From positions 209,340-273,339 of the forward strand of contig JAQGEF010000004.1 in NCBI GenBank assembly GCA_027854065.1: DNA of 64,000 nucleotides. The letters run 5' to 3'. The stretch's first letter is position 1, and every line of letters starts with the position of its first letter. Below, piece by piece: positions 27,420-35,462 of this stretch. The notes under the pieces were generated by a model. The model saw only the letters and a list, made by a program, of their open reading frames with translations. It was not told where the DNA came from and searched no databases. This DNA comes from Polluticaenibacter yanchengensis (GTDB lineage Bacteria > Bacteroidota > Bacteroidia > Chitinophagales > Chitinophagaceae). The position numbers and the translations under genes were made by a program.

Positions 27420-28032
27420 TCTCTTTCTTCTTTTTAGGTTTTGTAAACTGTTCAATCAGGAATTTCTCAGCGGCAAAGTCACCACGACCTTCGTAGCTGA
27501 AACCTTTATATTCAAAATTGGTACTGTCTTTTTCATCTTTATACCTGATATCAATATCCTTCACTTTATAATATTCTAAAGTGACAATGTATTTGTGTTT
27601 TCTTATTTTTTTTGGTTTTTCTATCGCCGGCTTTTCTATCTCCCAGTTGGCTTTTCCATCCGCCAGTTTCAGGGCGTTTACCCTGGCGCCGTTGATATTT
27701 ACCATCTTTATGACCGTATTGGTATCGCCAAATACAAAACCCCAACCTAATTGGGCATTCGCATCTTTTGCCCAAACGAGTGTGTCATCCTTAAAAATAT
27801 CGACCCCTTTTACGGTGATGTTTTCTAATCCTACATATATATAAGGAAACTTTTTAAAAGCTGAAACGGTTACACCATCCAGCTCGACCTTTGCATATAA
27901 GTTATTTTCCAGTTCTGCTTTTACAGTGGATGTAATGGTAGATTTTAGTACTATTGGTATTATAAAAAGTATAAAGGCTATCACTAATAGAACAATGCCG
28001 GATACTTTCAGTATTTTTTTTAATTTCCTCAT
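27412..28032 (-). CDS. Short AsmA-like membrane-anchored protein
   Basis: A 206-residue protein. One membrane helix (residues ~10-30, VSGIVLLVIAFILFIIPIVL) is followed by an AsmA-type N-terminal beta domain: VKAELENNLYAKVELDGVTV, FPYIYVGLENITVKG, DTNTVIKMVNINGARVNAL. AsmA-family proteins span the periplasm and are linked to lipid transport to the outer membrane, but are usually 600-1000 residues. This one stops after the first segment with a Lys-rich end (KPKKKKEND). No frameshift is apparent in the sequence after it, since the next gene starts within its stop. It may be a natural short form or a remnant that has kept a function. Confidence 0.7.
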   Translation of the reverse strand: MRKLKKILKVSGIVLLVIAFILFIIPIVLKSTITSTVKAELENNLYAKVELDGVTVSAFKKFPYIYVGLENITVKGVDIFKDDTLVWAKDANAQLGWGFVFGDTNTVIKMVNINGARVNALKLADGKANWEIEKPAIEKPKKIRKHKYIVTLEYYKVKDIDIRYKDEKDSTNFEYKGFSYEGRGDFAAEKFLIEQFTKPKKKKEND

Positions 28033-28116
28033 TAAATGGCAATTTTATGAGAATGAATCGTAAAGAAACAATTAATATGTTTAATTTTGATTAAAACCGC
28101 CATAATATTTTCTTAA

Positions 28117-28761
28117 ATGCGCATCTTCTCCGGTAAAAATATCCTGAAGCCTGTTGTTTATATCGCTGTTATTATAGTGGCTGTTTGGCTTTTGCTTTCG
28201 GGAAATATTTTCTCCGGTTTTAAAAACCTGTTTAAGCGCCAGCCTGTTGTCATTGAAAACACCGCTGCGGTGATTACACAAATCAAAGACATTGCAGAGC
28301 TGAACACGATACAAATGTATGCGGAAGTGGTGGCAGACAGTAGTGAAATTAACAGCGTCGGTATGGCGAACACTGCATTAAAGACCCTGGGTTTTGTTGG
28401 ATTACCCTTAAGAACGCACCGTAAATTGGTGATTATTGCCAAGGGCACTGTTAAAGCCGGCATCGACTTTCAAAAACTGGACTCTTCCCGCATTTTTGTA
28501 CAGGACGATTCTATCCGTGTGCAATTGCCTGCTGCCAAATACCTGGATATCATCACGAATCCTTCTGATTTTGATATTTTTGTGGAAACCGGCACCTGGA
28601 CAACAAACGAGGTTAATCTTGTAAAAATGAAAGCTCAAAACCTGCTGGTGCATAAAGCTGATGAGCAGAAGATCATTTCTCAGGCCAATACGAAAGCGGT
28701 TAATCTTGTGGAGTCTTTCCTTAAAAACATTGGCTACCGCAAAGTGTACGTATTTATTTAA
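28117..28761 (+). CDS. DUF4230-family protein
   Basis: A 214-residue protein with one N-terminal membrane helix (residues ~13-30, VVYIAVIIVAVWLLLSGNIF). The rest follows the DUF4230 pattern: AVITQIKDIAELNTIQMYAE, LVIIAKGTVKAGIDFQKLD, DDSIRVQLPAAKYLDI, and a C-terminal amphipathic helix ending in IGYRKVYVFI. The family is widespread, anchored at the membrane, and of unknown function. The gene diverges from the AsmA-like gene, with 84 bases between their starts that must hold both promoters. Confidence 0.85.
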   Translation: MRIFSGKNILKPVVYIAVIIVAVWLLLSGNIFSGFKNLFKRQPVVIENTAAVITQIKDIAELNTIQMYAEVVADSSEINSVGMANTALKTLGFVGLPLRTHRKLVIIAKGTVKAGIDFQKLDSSRIFVQDDSIRVQLPAAKYLDIITNPSDFDIFVETGTWTTNEVNLVKMKAQNLLVHKADEQKIISQANTKAVNLVESFLKNIGYRKVYVFI

Positions 28762-28894
28762 CTTGTGTTTTAAACGTTATTATTCAATCATTTAAATGAA
28801 TAGTGGCGCACCTGCTATGTTCTTTCTATAGCAAATTACAACGCTGGCTGTTTTAGCAATTCAATTTGCTCAATAGATATTAAAAAGGTGAAAA

Positions 28895-29010
28895 GCTGCG
28901 GGATATGCAGGGCGGCGAGGTACGAGCCGGTGCCTGTGCACCGAGCGACAGCGAGCCCGGAGTAGCCCGGACGAATGCTCAATAAAGAATGAATGCGGAC
29001 AGCCCCAAAA
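28895..29010 (-). repeat. Interspersed repeat family R1, copy D
   Basis: Read on the minus strand: TTTTGGGGCTGTC, a 26-base spacer, TCCGGGCTACTCCGGGCTCG, CTGTCGCTCGGTGC, ACAG, GCACCGGCTCGTACC, and an end with CCCGCAGC. The inner hairpin is GGTGC/GCACC with a short loop. It lies between two convergent genes (28761 and 29020), 10 bases from the xdhC stop. Confidence 0.78.
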
Positions 29011-29019
29011 TAAAAAATG

Positions 29020-29991
29020 CTACCTGTTTTTAACGGCAATGATTTGCGCGGCGATGCTGACAGCGATTTCAACAGGTGTCTGGCTTTTAATGGCAATACC
29101 GATTGGCGCATGTATCTTGTTTAAAAGTTCTGGGGAAATACCATCGGCTTTGTAATCTTCCCAAAGTTTTGCCAGCTTGTTTTTACTGCCTAGCACACCT
29201 ATATATTTGTATTGGTTATTGATAAGTGCTCTTAATGCCTCATCATCGGTGCGATACCCGAATGTCATGATGACAACATAGGTGTTCATACCACCTGGGA
29301 TATAGGCAGCCAGTTGAGTGTAACTATCAAGGATGGTGATGGTATGTGCGTGAATATTTTGCGCGATGGTATTAAGATGATCGCGGGTTTCGTACACGTG
29401 AACCTGGAACTGTAGCTGCTCCATTAACCGGCAAAAGGCCAGGCTGCAGTGGCCGCCTCCTATAACATGCAAAACCTGGTGAAAACCGAGCTTTTCCTGA
29501 TACAGGAAATCTGTTTCGGCATTAAACCGGAACTCAAAATTTGAGCTGATGGACTGCGGATTAATACTAATTCCGTTTTCTGATATCTTTAAGGTGTGAT
29601 TATTATTGTTATTATACGCTGCTATTATTTGTTCAATAACGGGAAGATCTGCCTGCGTCAGTTTTAATATATAAACCACCTGGTTGCCACTGCAGATCAT
29701 GCCGCTCTGGTTCTTACCGGCGTCTTTGCTATGTGACTGTGGTTTTATGACACTGAACCCTTCTTCATTTTTTAATTGTTCTTTAGCCATTTCCACAAAC
29801 TTATGCTCCATAATGCCACCTCCGATAGAACCATACATCTGCCCGTTAGGTGCTACGGACATGGCAAAGCCCTGCCTGCCGGGACTGCTGCCATTGCTTT
29901 CCAGCACATATAATAACATGACCGGGATATCAGCAGCCAGTTGTTGAAGCATGAAGTGCCAAAGTTGTACTTTAGGATTGGGATGTGTCAT
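29020..29991 (-). CDS. XdhC-family protein (xanthine dehydrogenase accessory factor)
   Basis: A 323-residue protein with both XdhC parts. The N-terminal XdhC_CoxI domain (residues ~10-75) holds VLESNGSSPGRQGFAMSV and GSIGGGIMEHKFVE. The C-terminal Rossmann domain (~168-315) has HVIGGGHCSLAFCRLM and GVLGSKNKLAKLW. XdhC-type proteins handle the molybdenum cofactor: they bind, sulfurate or protect it and insert it in xanthine dehydrogenase-like enzymes. No molybdoenzyme gene is in the window, so its client is elsewhere. It lies downstream of the Crp/Fnr gene on the same strand, with a small hairpin between. Confidence 0.88.
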   Translation of the reverse strand: MTHPNPKVQLWHFMLQQLAADIPVMLLYVLESNGSSPGRQGFAMSVAPNGQMYGSIGGGIMEHKFVEMAKEQLKNEEGFSVIKPQSHSKDAGKNQSGMICSGNQVVYILKLTQADLPVIEQIIAAYNNNNNHTLKISENGISINPQSISSNFEFRFNAETDFLYQEKLGFHQVLHVIGGGHCSLAFCRLMEQLQFQVHVYETRDHLNTIAQNIHAHTITILDSYTQLAAYIPGGMNTYVVIMTFGYRTDDEALRALINNQYKYIGVLGSKNKLAKLWEDYKADGISPELLNKIHAPIGIAIKSQTPVEIAVSIAAQIIAVKNR

Positions 29992-30002
29992 TACATAAAA
30001 AT

Positions 30003-30035
30003 AAACGGTTTACAGTAAGAAACCATCAACCGTTT
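30003..30035 (-). terminator. Possible hairpin terminator after the Crp/Fnr gene
   Basis: AAACGGTT (30003-30010) pairs with AACCGTTT (30028-30035) with a 17-base loop. On the minus strand a T-rich run (ATTTTTAT) follows it, between the regulator stop and the xdhC start. Confidence 0.4.
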
Positions 30036-30057
30036 AGCGATAATAAAAGAAAAGTTA

Positions 30058-30774
30058 TCAGTAACTGATATTGGCAGTTTTGGTTAGCTTATCAGTATTT
30101 AAAATTTTGATCTGCTTGCCGGATAGTTCAATAATCTTATCCGTATTGAACTCTGACAATAAACGGATGGCGCTTTCGGTGGAAGTGCCTACAAAATCCG
30201 CTATTTCTTCGCGGCTTAATTTTAATGCCAGGGTTTGCCCGTCCACTTCAAAGCCATAAGTGGCTTTAAAAAACAACAGGGCTTCTGCCATGCGCTCGCG
30301 AACATTTTTTTGGGAAAGTGATACGATGTGGTCTTCTGCTTTTTTAAGGTCTTCGCTTATTTTTTTGAATAATGCGGTGCAGAGTTTGGAATCCTCTACA
30401 GCCAGGTTCAGAAAATAGCTTTTTTCTACAATGCAAACAGAGCAGTCTTCCAGGGCAATGGCATTGCAATGATACCTGTCATTTGATAACAACGCTCTGT
30501 AGCCTAGAATATCACCTCCTTTTGCCAGTCGAAGTATTTGCTCTTTACCATCAGCACCGGTAGTGGAAAGTTTCACTTTGCCGGAATTGATGCAGAATAA
30601 GCCGTAAGGCAAACCGTTTTGAGAGAATATGACCTGCCCTTTTTTGTAATGAGTACAGTTTTTATGGTAGTTAAGATCCTGTACCTTATCTGTATCTAAC
30701 ACAGAAAAAACCGAATGGAGCCTGGCATTACAGGAAGCACAATTATGTTCCATTAAGTTTTTTGCGGATTTCAT
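30058..30774 (-). CDS. Crp/Fnr-family transcription regulator
   Basis: A 238-residue regulator. The cNMP-binding-type beta-barrel is at about residues 45-135 (KGQVIFSQNGLPYGLFCINSGKV, then RLAKGGDILGYRAL). A long dimer helix and a C-terminal winged helix follow (LKLSREEIADFVGTSTESA near 184-202). It should bind palindromic sites and activate or repress in response to a ligand or redox state. The N-terminus carries C12 and C15 in HNCASCNARLH and C40, and another Cys follows in the barrel; this recalls FNR iron-sulfur sensors, but the spacing differs from E. coli FNR. No FNR-type box (TTGATNNNNATCAA) was seen close by. Confidence 0.88.
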   Translation of the reverse strand: MKSAKNLMEHNCASCNARLHSVFSVLDTDKVQDLNYHKNCTHYKKGQVIFSQNGLPYGLFCINSGKVKLSTTGADGKEQILRLAKGGDILGYRALLSNDRYHCNAIALEDCSVCIVEKSYFLNLAVEDSKLCTALFKKISEDLKKAEDHIVSLSQKNVRERMAEALLFFKATYGFEVDGQTLALKLSREEIADFVGTSTESAIRLLSEFNTDKIIELSGKQIKILNTDKLTKTANISY

Positions 30775-31124
30775 ATATAAGAAACATTATTATACAATGG
30801 TGCAAATATACTTATAAATTAAGAGTTTTTCTGAAATAATATCAGGGATAAGTGTTCGTGATTAACGGATGACATTTTTATATATCTTTGAAATGAATTG
30901 AGATTGCTATGTTATAATTATTGAATGATTTTTATTTAAACCCTTGACACTTATTGAAAAAGAAAAAGCAGCTTTTTAAATATCATTTGCAATATTGGTT
31001 TGCATGCTTTTATATTTTCAAAAAAAATGTCGTTTAATTTAGCTTCTTTTAAAAATTATAGTGTTAGTATTGTACTTTTGCAGGTTTTAAGTTAAAATTG
31101 AAACAAGTTTTTAAGAAATATTAA
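30775..31124. other. Divergent intergenic region between the Crp/Fnr gene and a glycosyltransferase gene
   Basis: 350 AT-rich bases that must hold promoters for both directions. TACTTTTG at 31073-31080 is the only clear promoter-like motif. No repeat copy and no small gene was seen. Confidence 0.5.
31073..31080 (+). promoter_or_regulatory. Candidate -7 promoter element for the glycosyltransferase at 31125
   Basis: TACTTTTG fits TAnnTTTG exactly and lies 44 bases before the ATG. The T-rich CTTCTTTT at 31043-31050 is at about the right place for a weak -33 element. Confidence 0.5.
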
Positions 31125-32333
31125 ATGGCTATTAGAGTATTAAGAATAATAAATAGATTTGTAATTAGTGGATCTACATTCAATGTTTCATATCTAACAA
31201 AATACCTGCCTTCTGAATTTGAAACGGTGCTCATTTCCGGGCATAAGGACGATGGAGAAGAAAATTCCGATTATTTAGCAGCAAGCTTCGGGTTAAATCC
31301 TGTATATGTTAACTCCATGCGTAAATCTCTTACTCAGCCATGGAATGACAGAAACGCATTTAAAGAGATAAAAAAAATAATTGAGACTTTTAAGCCTCAT
31401 ATTGTACATACCCATGCGGCAAAAGCGGGTTTTGTGGGCCGCCTGGCCGCTATCAGTTGTAATGTGCCGATTGTTTTACATACATTTGAAGGACATTATT
31501 TTCATTCTTATTTTCACCCGATTAAGACCAATGTTCTATTAAGGATAGAAAGATACCTGGCAGCCAAAACTGATGGTATTATTGCTATTAGCCCGGAACA
31601 ATATGACGATCTTGCAAATATTTATAAAGTCGCATCTCCTGAAAAAGTATTTACACTGCCTATAGGACTGGATATCGATAAGTTTACTTTAAATACAGAC
31701 AGGCTCAGGGCTGATTTCAGGAATGAATTTAAAATTTCTGACGATACGATTTGTATTGGTATTATTGGCCGCCTGGTCCCCATCAAAAACCTGAACATGT
31801 TTGTTCGCGTGGTAAAAGAAGTGCTGCAAAGGACTAATAAAAAAGTTAAATTTTTTATAGTAGGCGATGGCGAATCCAGGGAAGATACAGAAAGACAGCT
31901 GGAACAGTTAAACCTGGCCTACACTTCTGTTCATGAAAAAGACTATTCTAAACCGGTGATATTTACCTCCTGGAGAAAAGATATTGATTGCATCATGGCA
32001 GGCATAGACATCGTTGCGCTCACTTCTTTGAACGAGGGGACGCCGGTAGCCCTGATGGAAGCACAGGCTGCAAAGAAGGCCATCGTTTCTACAAATGTAG
32101 GCGGAATAGGCTATGTGGTAGAAGATGGAAAAAGTGCGCTACTGGCAGAAAGTAATAATGTAAAAGATTTCAGCGATAAATTGTTAACCCTGATTGAGAA
32201 TGAAAGCTTAAGGAATGAAATGGGCCAGTTCGGCTATGAAAACGCACAGGCTAAATTTTCTTTGAACAGGTTTATCAATGATACTAAAAATCTTTACCAC
32301 AAATTACTTCAGGAAAAAGGCGTAAAAATTTAG
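31125..32333 (+). CDS. Glycosyltransferase, GT4 family
   Basis: A 402-residue GT-B-fold glycosyltransferase. The N-terminal acceptor domain has PHIVHTHAAKAGFVGRLAA (residues ~95-113). The C-terminal donor domain opens with IGIIGRLVPIKN (~207-218) and holds FFIVGDGE and the nucleotide-sugar motif EGTPVALMEAQ (EX7E-like). It transfers a sugar from a nucleotide donor with retention of configuration, in the cytoplasm. It is 2.6 kb from the polysaccharide locus and separated from it by rsmE and other genes, so it may act in another pathway. It is followed by rsmE after 16 bases. Confidence 0.9.
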   Translation: MAIRVLRIINRFVISGSTFNVSYLTKYLPSEFETVLISGHKDDGEENSDYLAASFGLNPVYVNSMRKSLTQPWNDRNAFKEIKKIIETFKPHIVHTHAAKAGFVGRLAAISCNVPIVLHTFEGHYFHSYFHPIKTNVLLRIERYLAAKTDGIIAISPEQYDDLANIYKVASPEKVFTLPIGLDIDKFTLNTDRLRADFRNEFKISDDTICIGIIGRLVPIKNLNMFVRVVKEVLQRTNKKVKFFIVGDGESREDTERQLEQLNLAYTSVHEKDYSKPVIFTSWRKDIDCIMAGIDIVALTSLNEGTPVALMEAQAAKKAIVSTNVGGIGYVVEDGKSALLAESNNVKDFSDKLLTLIENESLRNEMGQFGYENAQAKFSLNRFINDTKNLYHKLLQEKGVKI

Positions 32334-32336
32334 ACT

Positions 32337-32344
32337 TATTTTTG
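32337..32344 (+). promoter_or_regulatory. Candidate -7 promoter element immediately before rsmE
   Basis: TATTTTTG fits TAnnTTTG and ends only 5 bases before the rsmE ATG at 32350. If used, it would give a nearly leaderless mRNA. No convincing -33 element is seen. Confidence 0.3.
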
Positions 32345-32349
32345 CATCT

Positions 32350-33060
32350 ATGCAGTTACCATTTTTTTTCGAAGAAAATATTTCTCAGGGTTCACATACA
32401 TTAAACAGCGAAACAAGCAAGCATGTGGTGCAGGTACTGCGCATGCAAATTGGAGAAAAGATATTGCTAACCAACGGTAAAGGGCAACTGGTAACTGCAG
32501 AAATAACCAATAATCATAAAAAAGCCTGCGAAGTAGCTATTTTAGAGGCTCAGGATATACCTGTTGTAACCGGCAGAAAAGTAGCAGTAGCAGTATCGCC
32601 TTTAAAAAACAATAGTCGCTTCGAATGGTTCCTGGAAAAGGCAACAGAATTGGGCATAGCTGATATTTTTCCCATCATCACGTCACGGACCGAAAGGCAG
32701 CATTTCCGCTATGAAAGACTGCAAACTATTTGCATCAGTGCGATGCTGCAAAGCCGCCAGGCCTGGTTGCCAACATTGCACCAGCCTGTTAATATCAACG
32801 ACCTGATAACATCCAACACTGCTTATAACCATTTATTTATAGCGCATTGTATAGACGAAGCCTCGAAATCAGAGCTTTCTCAAAACTTAAATAGCAGTAT
32901 TTCGGATGCGCTTATCTTAATAGGTCCAGAAGGAGATTTTACACCCGCTGAAATAAGCCTGGCACTGGAAAACAAATTTAAGCCTGTTTCGCTTGGGCCT
33001 ACACGCTTAAGAACCGAAACCGCTGCGCTTGTTGCCACCACCCTGCTTCGATTAGTATGA
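32350..33060 (+). CDS. rsmE: 16S rRNA (uracil-1498-N3)-methyltransferase RsmE
   Basis: A 236-residue SPOUT-class methyltransferase that methylates N3 of U1498 in 16S rRNA in the assembled small subunit. The N-terminal PUA-like domain (residues 1-~70) holds HVVQVLRMQIGEKILLTNGKG. The SPOUT knot carries ITSRTERQHF, LIGPEGDFTPAEI (~193-205) and LGPTRLRTETAAL (~217-229), the SAM-binding loops. Full length. It follows the GT4 gene by 16 bases. Confidence 0.93.
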   Translation: MQLPFFFEENISQGSHTLNSETSKHVVQVLRMQIGEKILLTNGKGQLVTAEITNNHKKACEVAILEAQDIPVVTGRKVAVAVSPLKNNSRFEWFLEKATELGIADIFPIITSRTERQHFRYERLQTICISAMLQSRQAWLPTLHQPVNINDLITSNTAYNHLFIAHCIDEASKSELSQNLNSSISDALILIGPEGDFTPAEISLALENKFKPVSLGPTRLRTETAALVATTLLRLV

Positions 33061-33364
33061 TGTTCTTATGCATTAGCTGTTTTTACAACAGGTGAGTTTT
33101 TAGAAGGACATGACCAAAGTGCTTACTATCCATGATACTCCTTTGCCCTATTTGAATAATTTTAGTTCATCTGTTCATTAAGTAATATCCAATTTCAGGG
33201 ATACTTCTCTCCTATTATAACCATCATCCTATCTTTAAACTTTATTAAGTGGTAAAATCCTACACCATGTTAAATTTAATATTATCGATATTTTATCGTG
33301 TATCTTGCATAGCAAAATTTTTAGTAAAATAGGCATCATTGCCATTTTAGTTCACCTACTACAC
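33061..33364. other. Gene-free stretch between rsmE and the L,D-transpeptidase gene
   Basis: 304 AT-rich bases. No hairpin terminator, repeat copy or small gene is convincing. TATCTTGC at 33301-33308, 57 bases before the ATG, is a weak candidate -7 element. Confidence 0.45.
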
Positions 33365-34600
33365 ATGAAAAACATTGCCTTATTTATATTATTAACGCTT
33401 TCATTAAACTTAAGTGCTCAAAAAAATGGCAACGTAAGGGACTTTCTGCAGTTTCAAAAATCCTTTAAAACAGTGACTACTGCTTTACAGAACAATGAAG
33501 ATTCTTTAAAAAGACAGTTTGCAGCTAAAGGATTACAATGGCCGGCCCAATATCTCTACGTCCGTTCATTTAAATATGATGGCATTTTAGAAGTTTGGGC
33601 AAAAAATACCAATGCGGAACCCTACCAACTATTTAAATCTTATAAAGTATGTGCGTTTGCAGGTAATTTAGGGCCCAAACGTTTCGAAGGAGATTACCAG
33701 GTACCGGAAGGGTTCTATTATTTCAATGAATTTAAAGCCAATAGCCAGTATCATATGGCATTAGGCGTCAATTACCCAAATGCCAGCGATAGAGTTTTAA
33801 GCGATCAGCGACGTCCCGGTAGCAGGATAATGGTACACGGCAGTTGTGTGACTGTAGGTTGTATTCCACTAATGGATGAACCAATTGAAGAATTATATGT
33901 TATAACAATGGCGGCAAAAGCGAATGGATTAGACTATATTCCATTACACATTTACCCAGCCAGGTTTAAGCTGGCAAAAAGCAGGGCTAAAGTAGAGGAA
34001 TATGTAAAAGCAAATCCCGATTACAATCCTTTACTGAAAAGCTTTATGCAGGTTTATTTTTACTTTGAAAATAAAAAGCAACTACCAAACATCATTGTAG
34101 ATGAAAACGGTCATTATGAAATATTAGAAGCATTTACGTACTCCATACCGGTTAAAAAACCAAAAATTGTTTACAAAGAAAACACCGCAGCACGAAATAC
34201 CGCTACCAAAACCAAACAGTTCAGCGACAGCGATTTTTATAACAGCGTCTTTAAAATGCCGGTTTATCCTGGCGGAAACGAAGCATTCCAATCATTTTTA
34301 GACAGCCTTTCAAAAGAACTGACAGAGTTCCTGCCATCTGCTAAAAAAAGAATATTTGTGCAGGTAGATTTTGTCATCGATAAAACAGGCCAGGTTTATA
34401 ATGTAAAAGTGGCGGATAATGCAAATAATGAGATCAACAATATTATTATTGAACGCTTTGAGAGCATGAAAAAATGGACACCGGCAATACGAGACAAACC
34501 GGTTGACATTAAGTTGCAGCAAACCATTATGATAGATGCAAAACCGGAAATAAAAAAAGTAAAGAAATCCGAAGACGATGATGAGGAAGACGATGATTAA
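33365..34600 (+). CDS. L,D-transpeptidase (YkuD/YafK-like) fused to a TonB-C-like domain
   Basis: A 411-residue exported protein; the signal peptide MKNIALFILLTLSLNLSA ends near residue 19. Residues ~20-230 form a YafK-like L,D-transpeptidase domain: PKRFEGDYQVPEGFYYF, SRIMVHGSCVTVGCIPLMDE, with His in VHG and the likely nucleophile Cys in VGCIPL. This type of enzyme makes or cuts bonds between peptidoglycan and proteins. Residues ~295-395 match the TonB C-terminal fold (MPVYPGGNEAFQSFLDSL, then VQVDFVIDKTGQVYNVKV and MKKWTPAIRDKPVDI). The tail is acidic (EDDDEEDDD). The start at 33365 was chosen because it opens the signal peptide; the frame runs back to 33305. The fusion suggests wall remodelling linked to an envelope protein complex. 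Confidence 0.8.
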   Translation: MKNIALFILLTLSLNLSAQKNGNVRDFLQFQKSFKTVTTALQNNEDSLKRQFAAKGLQWPAQYLYVRSFKYDGILEVWAKNTNAEPYQLFKSYKVCAFAGNLGPKRFEGDYQVPEGFYYFNEFKANSQYHMALGVNYPNASDRVLSDQRRPGSRIMVHGSCVTVGCIPLMDEPIEELYVITMAAKANGLDYIPLHIYPARFKLAKSRAKVEEYVKANPDYNPLLKSFMQVYFYFENKKQLPNIIVDENGHYEILEAFTYSIPVKKPKIVYKENTAARNTATKTKQFSDSDFYNSVFKMPVYPGGNEAFQSFLDSLSKELTEFLPSAKKRIFVQVDFVIDKTGQVYNVKVADNANNEINNIIIERFESMKKWTPAIRDKPVDIKLQQTIMIDAKPEIKKVKKSEDDDEEDDD

Positions 34601-34608
34601 GATATAAA

Positions 34609-34648
34609 CAAATGGCTGTCAAAATTCTGACAGCCATTTGCTTTTAAA
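34609..34648 (+). terminator. Intrinsic terminator after the L,D-transpeptidase gene
   Basis: CAAATGGCTGTCA (34609-34621) pairs perfectly with 34628-34640, loop 6 bases, followed by CTTTTAAA. Confidence 0.85.
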
Positions 34649-34924
34649 TAATTCATGTTTAAATAATAGAATCCACTGAATACATTTAATAGATATACAC
34701 TTATATTTACCTCTTATTAAATGCAATCGATACCATATTTCACTTTCTTTTTTGCAAATTGATTTTGTATTATTGCATTAGTAATTTTTTAACAAATTTT
34801 GTTGATAGATAATTTTTGGAGTGCAATTCCGTTTATTTCTATTAATAATTTCAAAAAATTGATTAGTCGTAGAAAATAATACCTGTGACTAAGCTGGCGA
34901 AGCTGTATCAACTGCTAACTTTAG
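34649..34924. other. Leader region of the polysaccharide locus
   Basis: About 276 AT-rich bases before the UpxY-like gene. It should contain the locus promoter and the leader on which the antiterminator acts. A TAATTTTTG at 34809-34817 is one base longer than the TAnnTTTG consensus. No invertible promoter with flanking inverted repeats, as in Bacteroides capsule loci, was seen. Confidence 0.4.
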
Positions 34925-35449
34925 ATGAATATGTCGGTAGGAAATAAAATAGAAGATATTGCAAAATGGTACGCTGTATATACCTATCCGCGACATGAAA
35001 AAAAATTGGCGAAACAGTTTGAAATAAACGGAATAGAATGTTTCTGCCCGCTCAACAAAGTAGAAAAACAATGGAGTGATAGAAAAAAGGTGGTTTTTGT
35101 GCCCCTGTTTCAGTCCTATATATTCGTACATGTAAAGCAAAGTGAATTTTCAAAAGTAAGAAATACAAAAGGCGTTTTAAACTTTGTGTACTGGCAGGGA
35201 AAACCTGCTGTTATTCAGCACAATGAAATAGAAATCATTAAAAGCTTTGTAGCAGGCTATACCAATATTGAAGTAAAAAGCCTGAATGATCCGGTTCCCG
35301 GTGATATTGTCAATTTTAACTCCGGCGTTTTATTAAACAATACAGGCGTCATCTCTAATATTTACAACAGTTACGTAGAAGTTATTCTTGACAAACTGGA
35401 TATCAGGATCCTGGCCAGAATTACAAAAAGCATCGAAGATGCGCTATAA
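34925..35449 (+). CDS. UpxY/NusG-like transcription antiterminator
   Basis: A 174-residue NusG paralogue. The NGN domain is at about residues 14-105 (WYAVYTYPRHEKKLAKQFEI, then CFCPLNKVEKQWSDRKKVVF and LFQSYIFVHV). A KOW-like domain follows near 118-165 (PGDIVNFNSGVLLNNTGVIS). In Bacteroides such UpxY proteins bind RNA polymerase at the start of their own capsule operon and prevent early termination, like RfaH. Its place as first gene of the ~26-kb glycan locus agrees. No UpxZ-like partner follows. It should keep the long operon, including any hairpin-forming repeats inside it, transcribed. Confidence 0.85.
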   Translation: MNMSVGNKIEDIAKWYAVYTYPRHEKKLAKQFEINGIECFCPLNKVEKQWSDRKKVVFVPLFQSYIFVHVKQSEFSKVRNTKGVLNFVYWQGKPAVIQHNEIEIIKSFVAGYTNIEVKSLNDPVPGDIVNFNSGVLLNNTGVISNIYNSYVEVILDKLDIRILARITKSIEDAL

Positions 35450-35462
35450 ATAGAAAAGAAGA

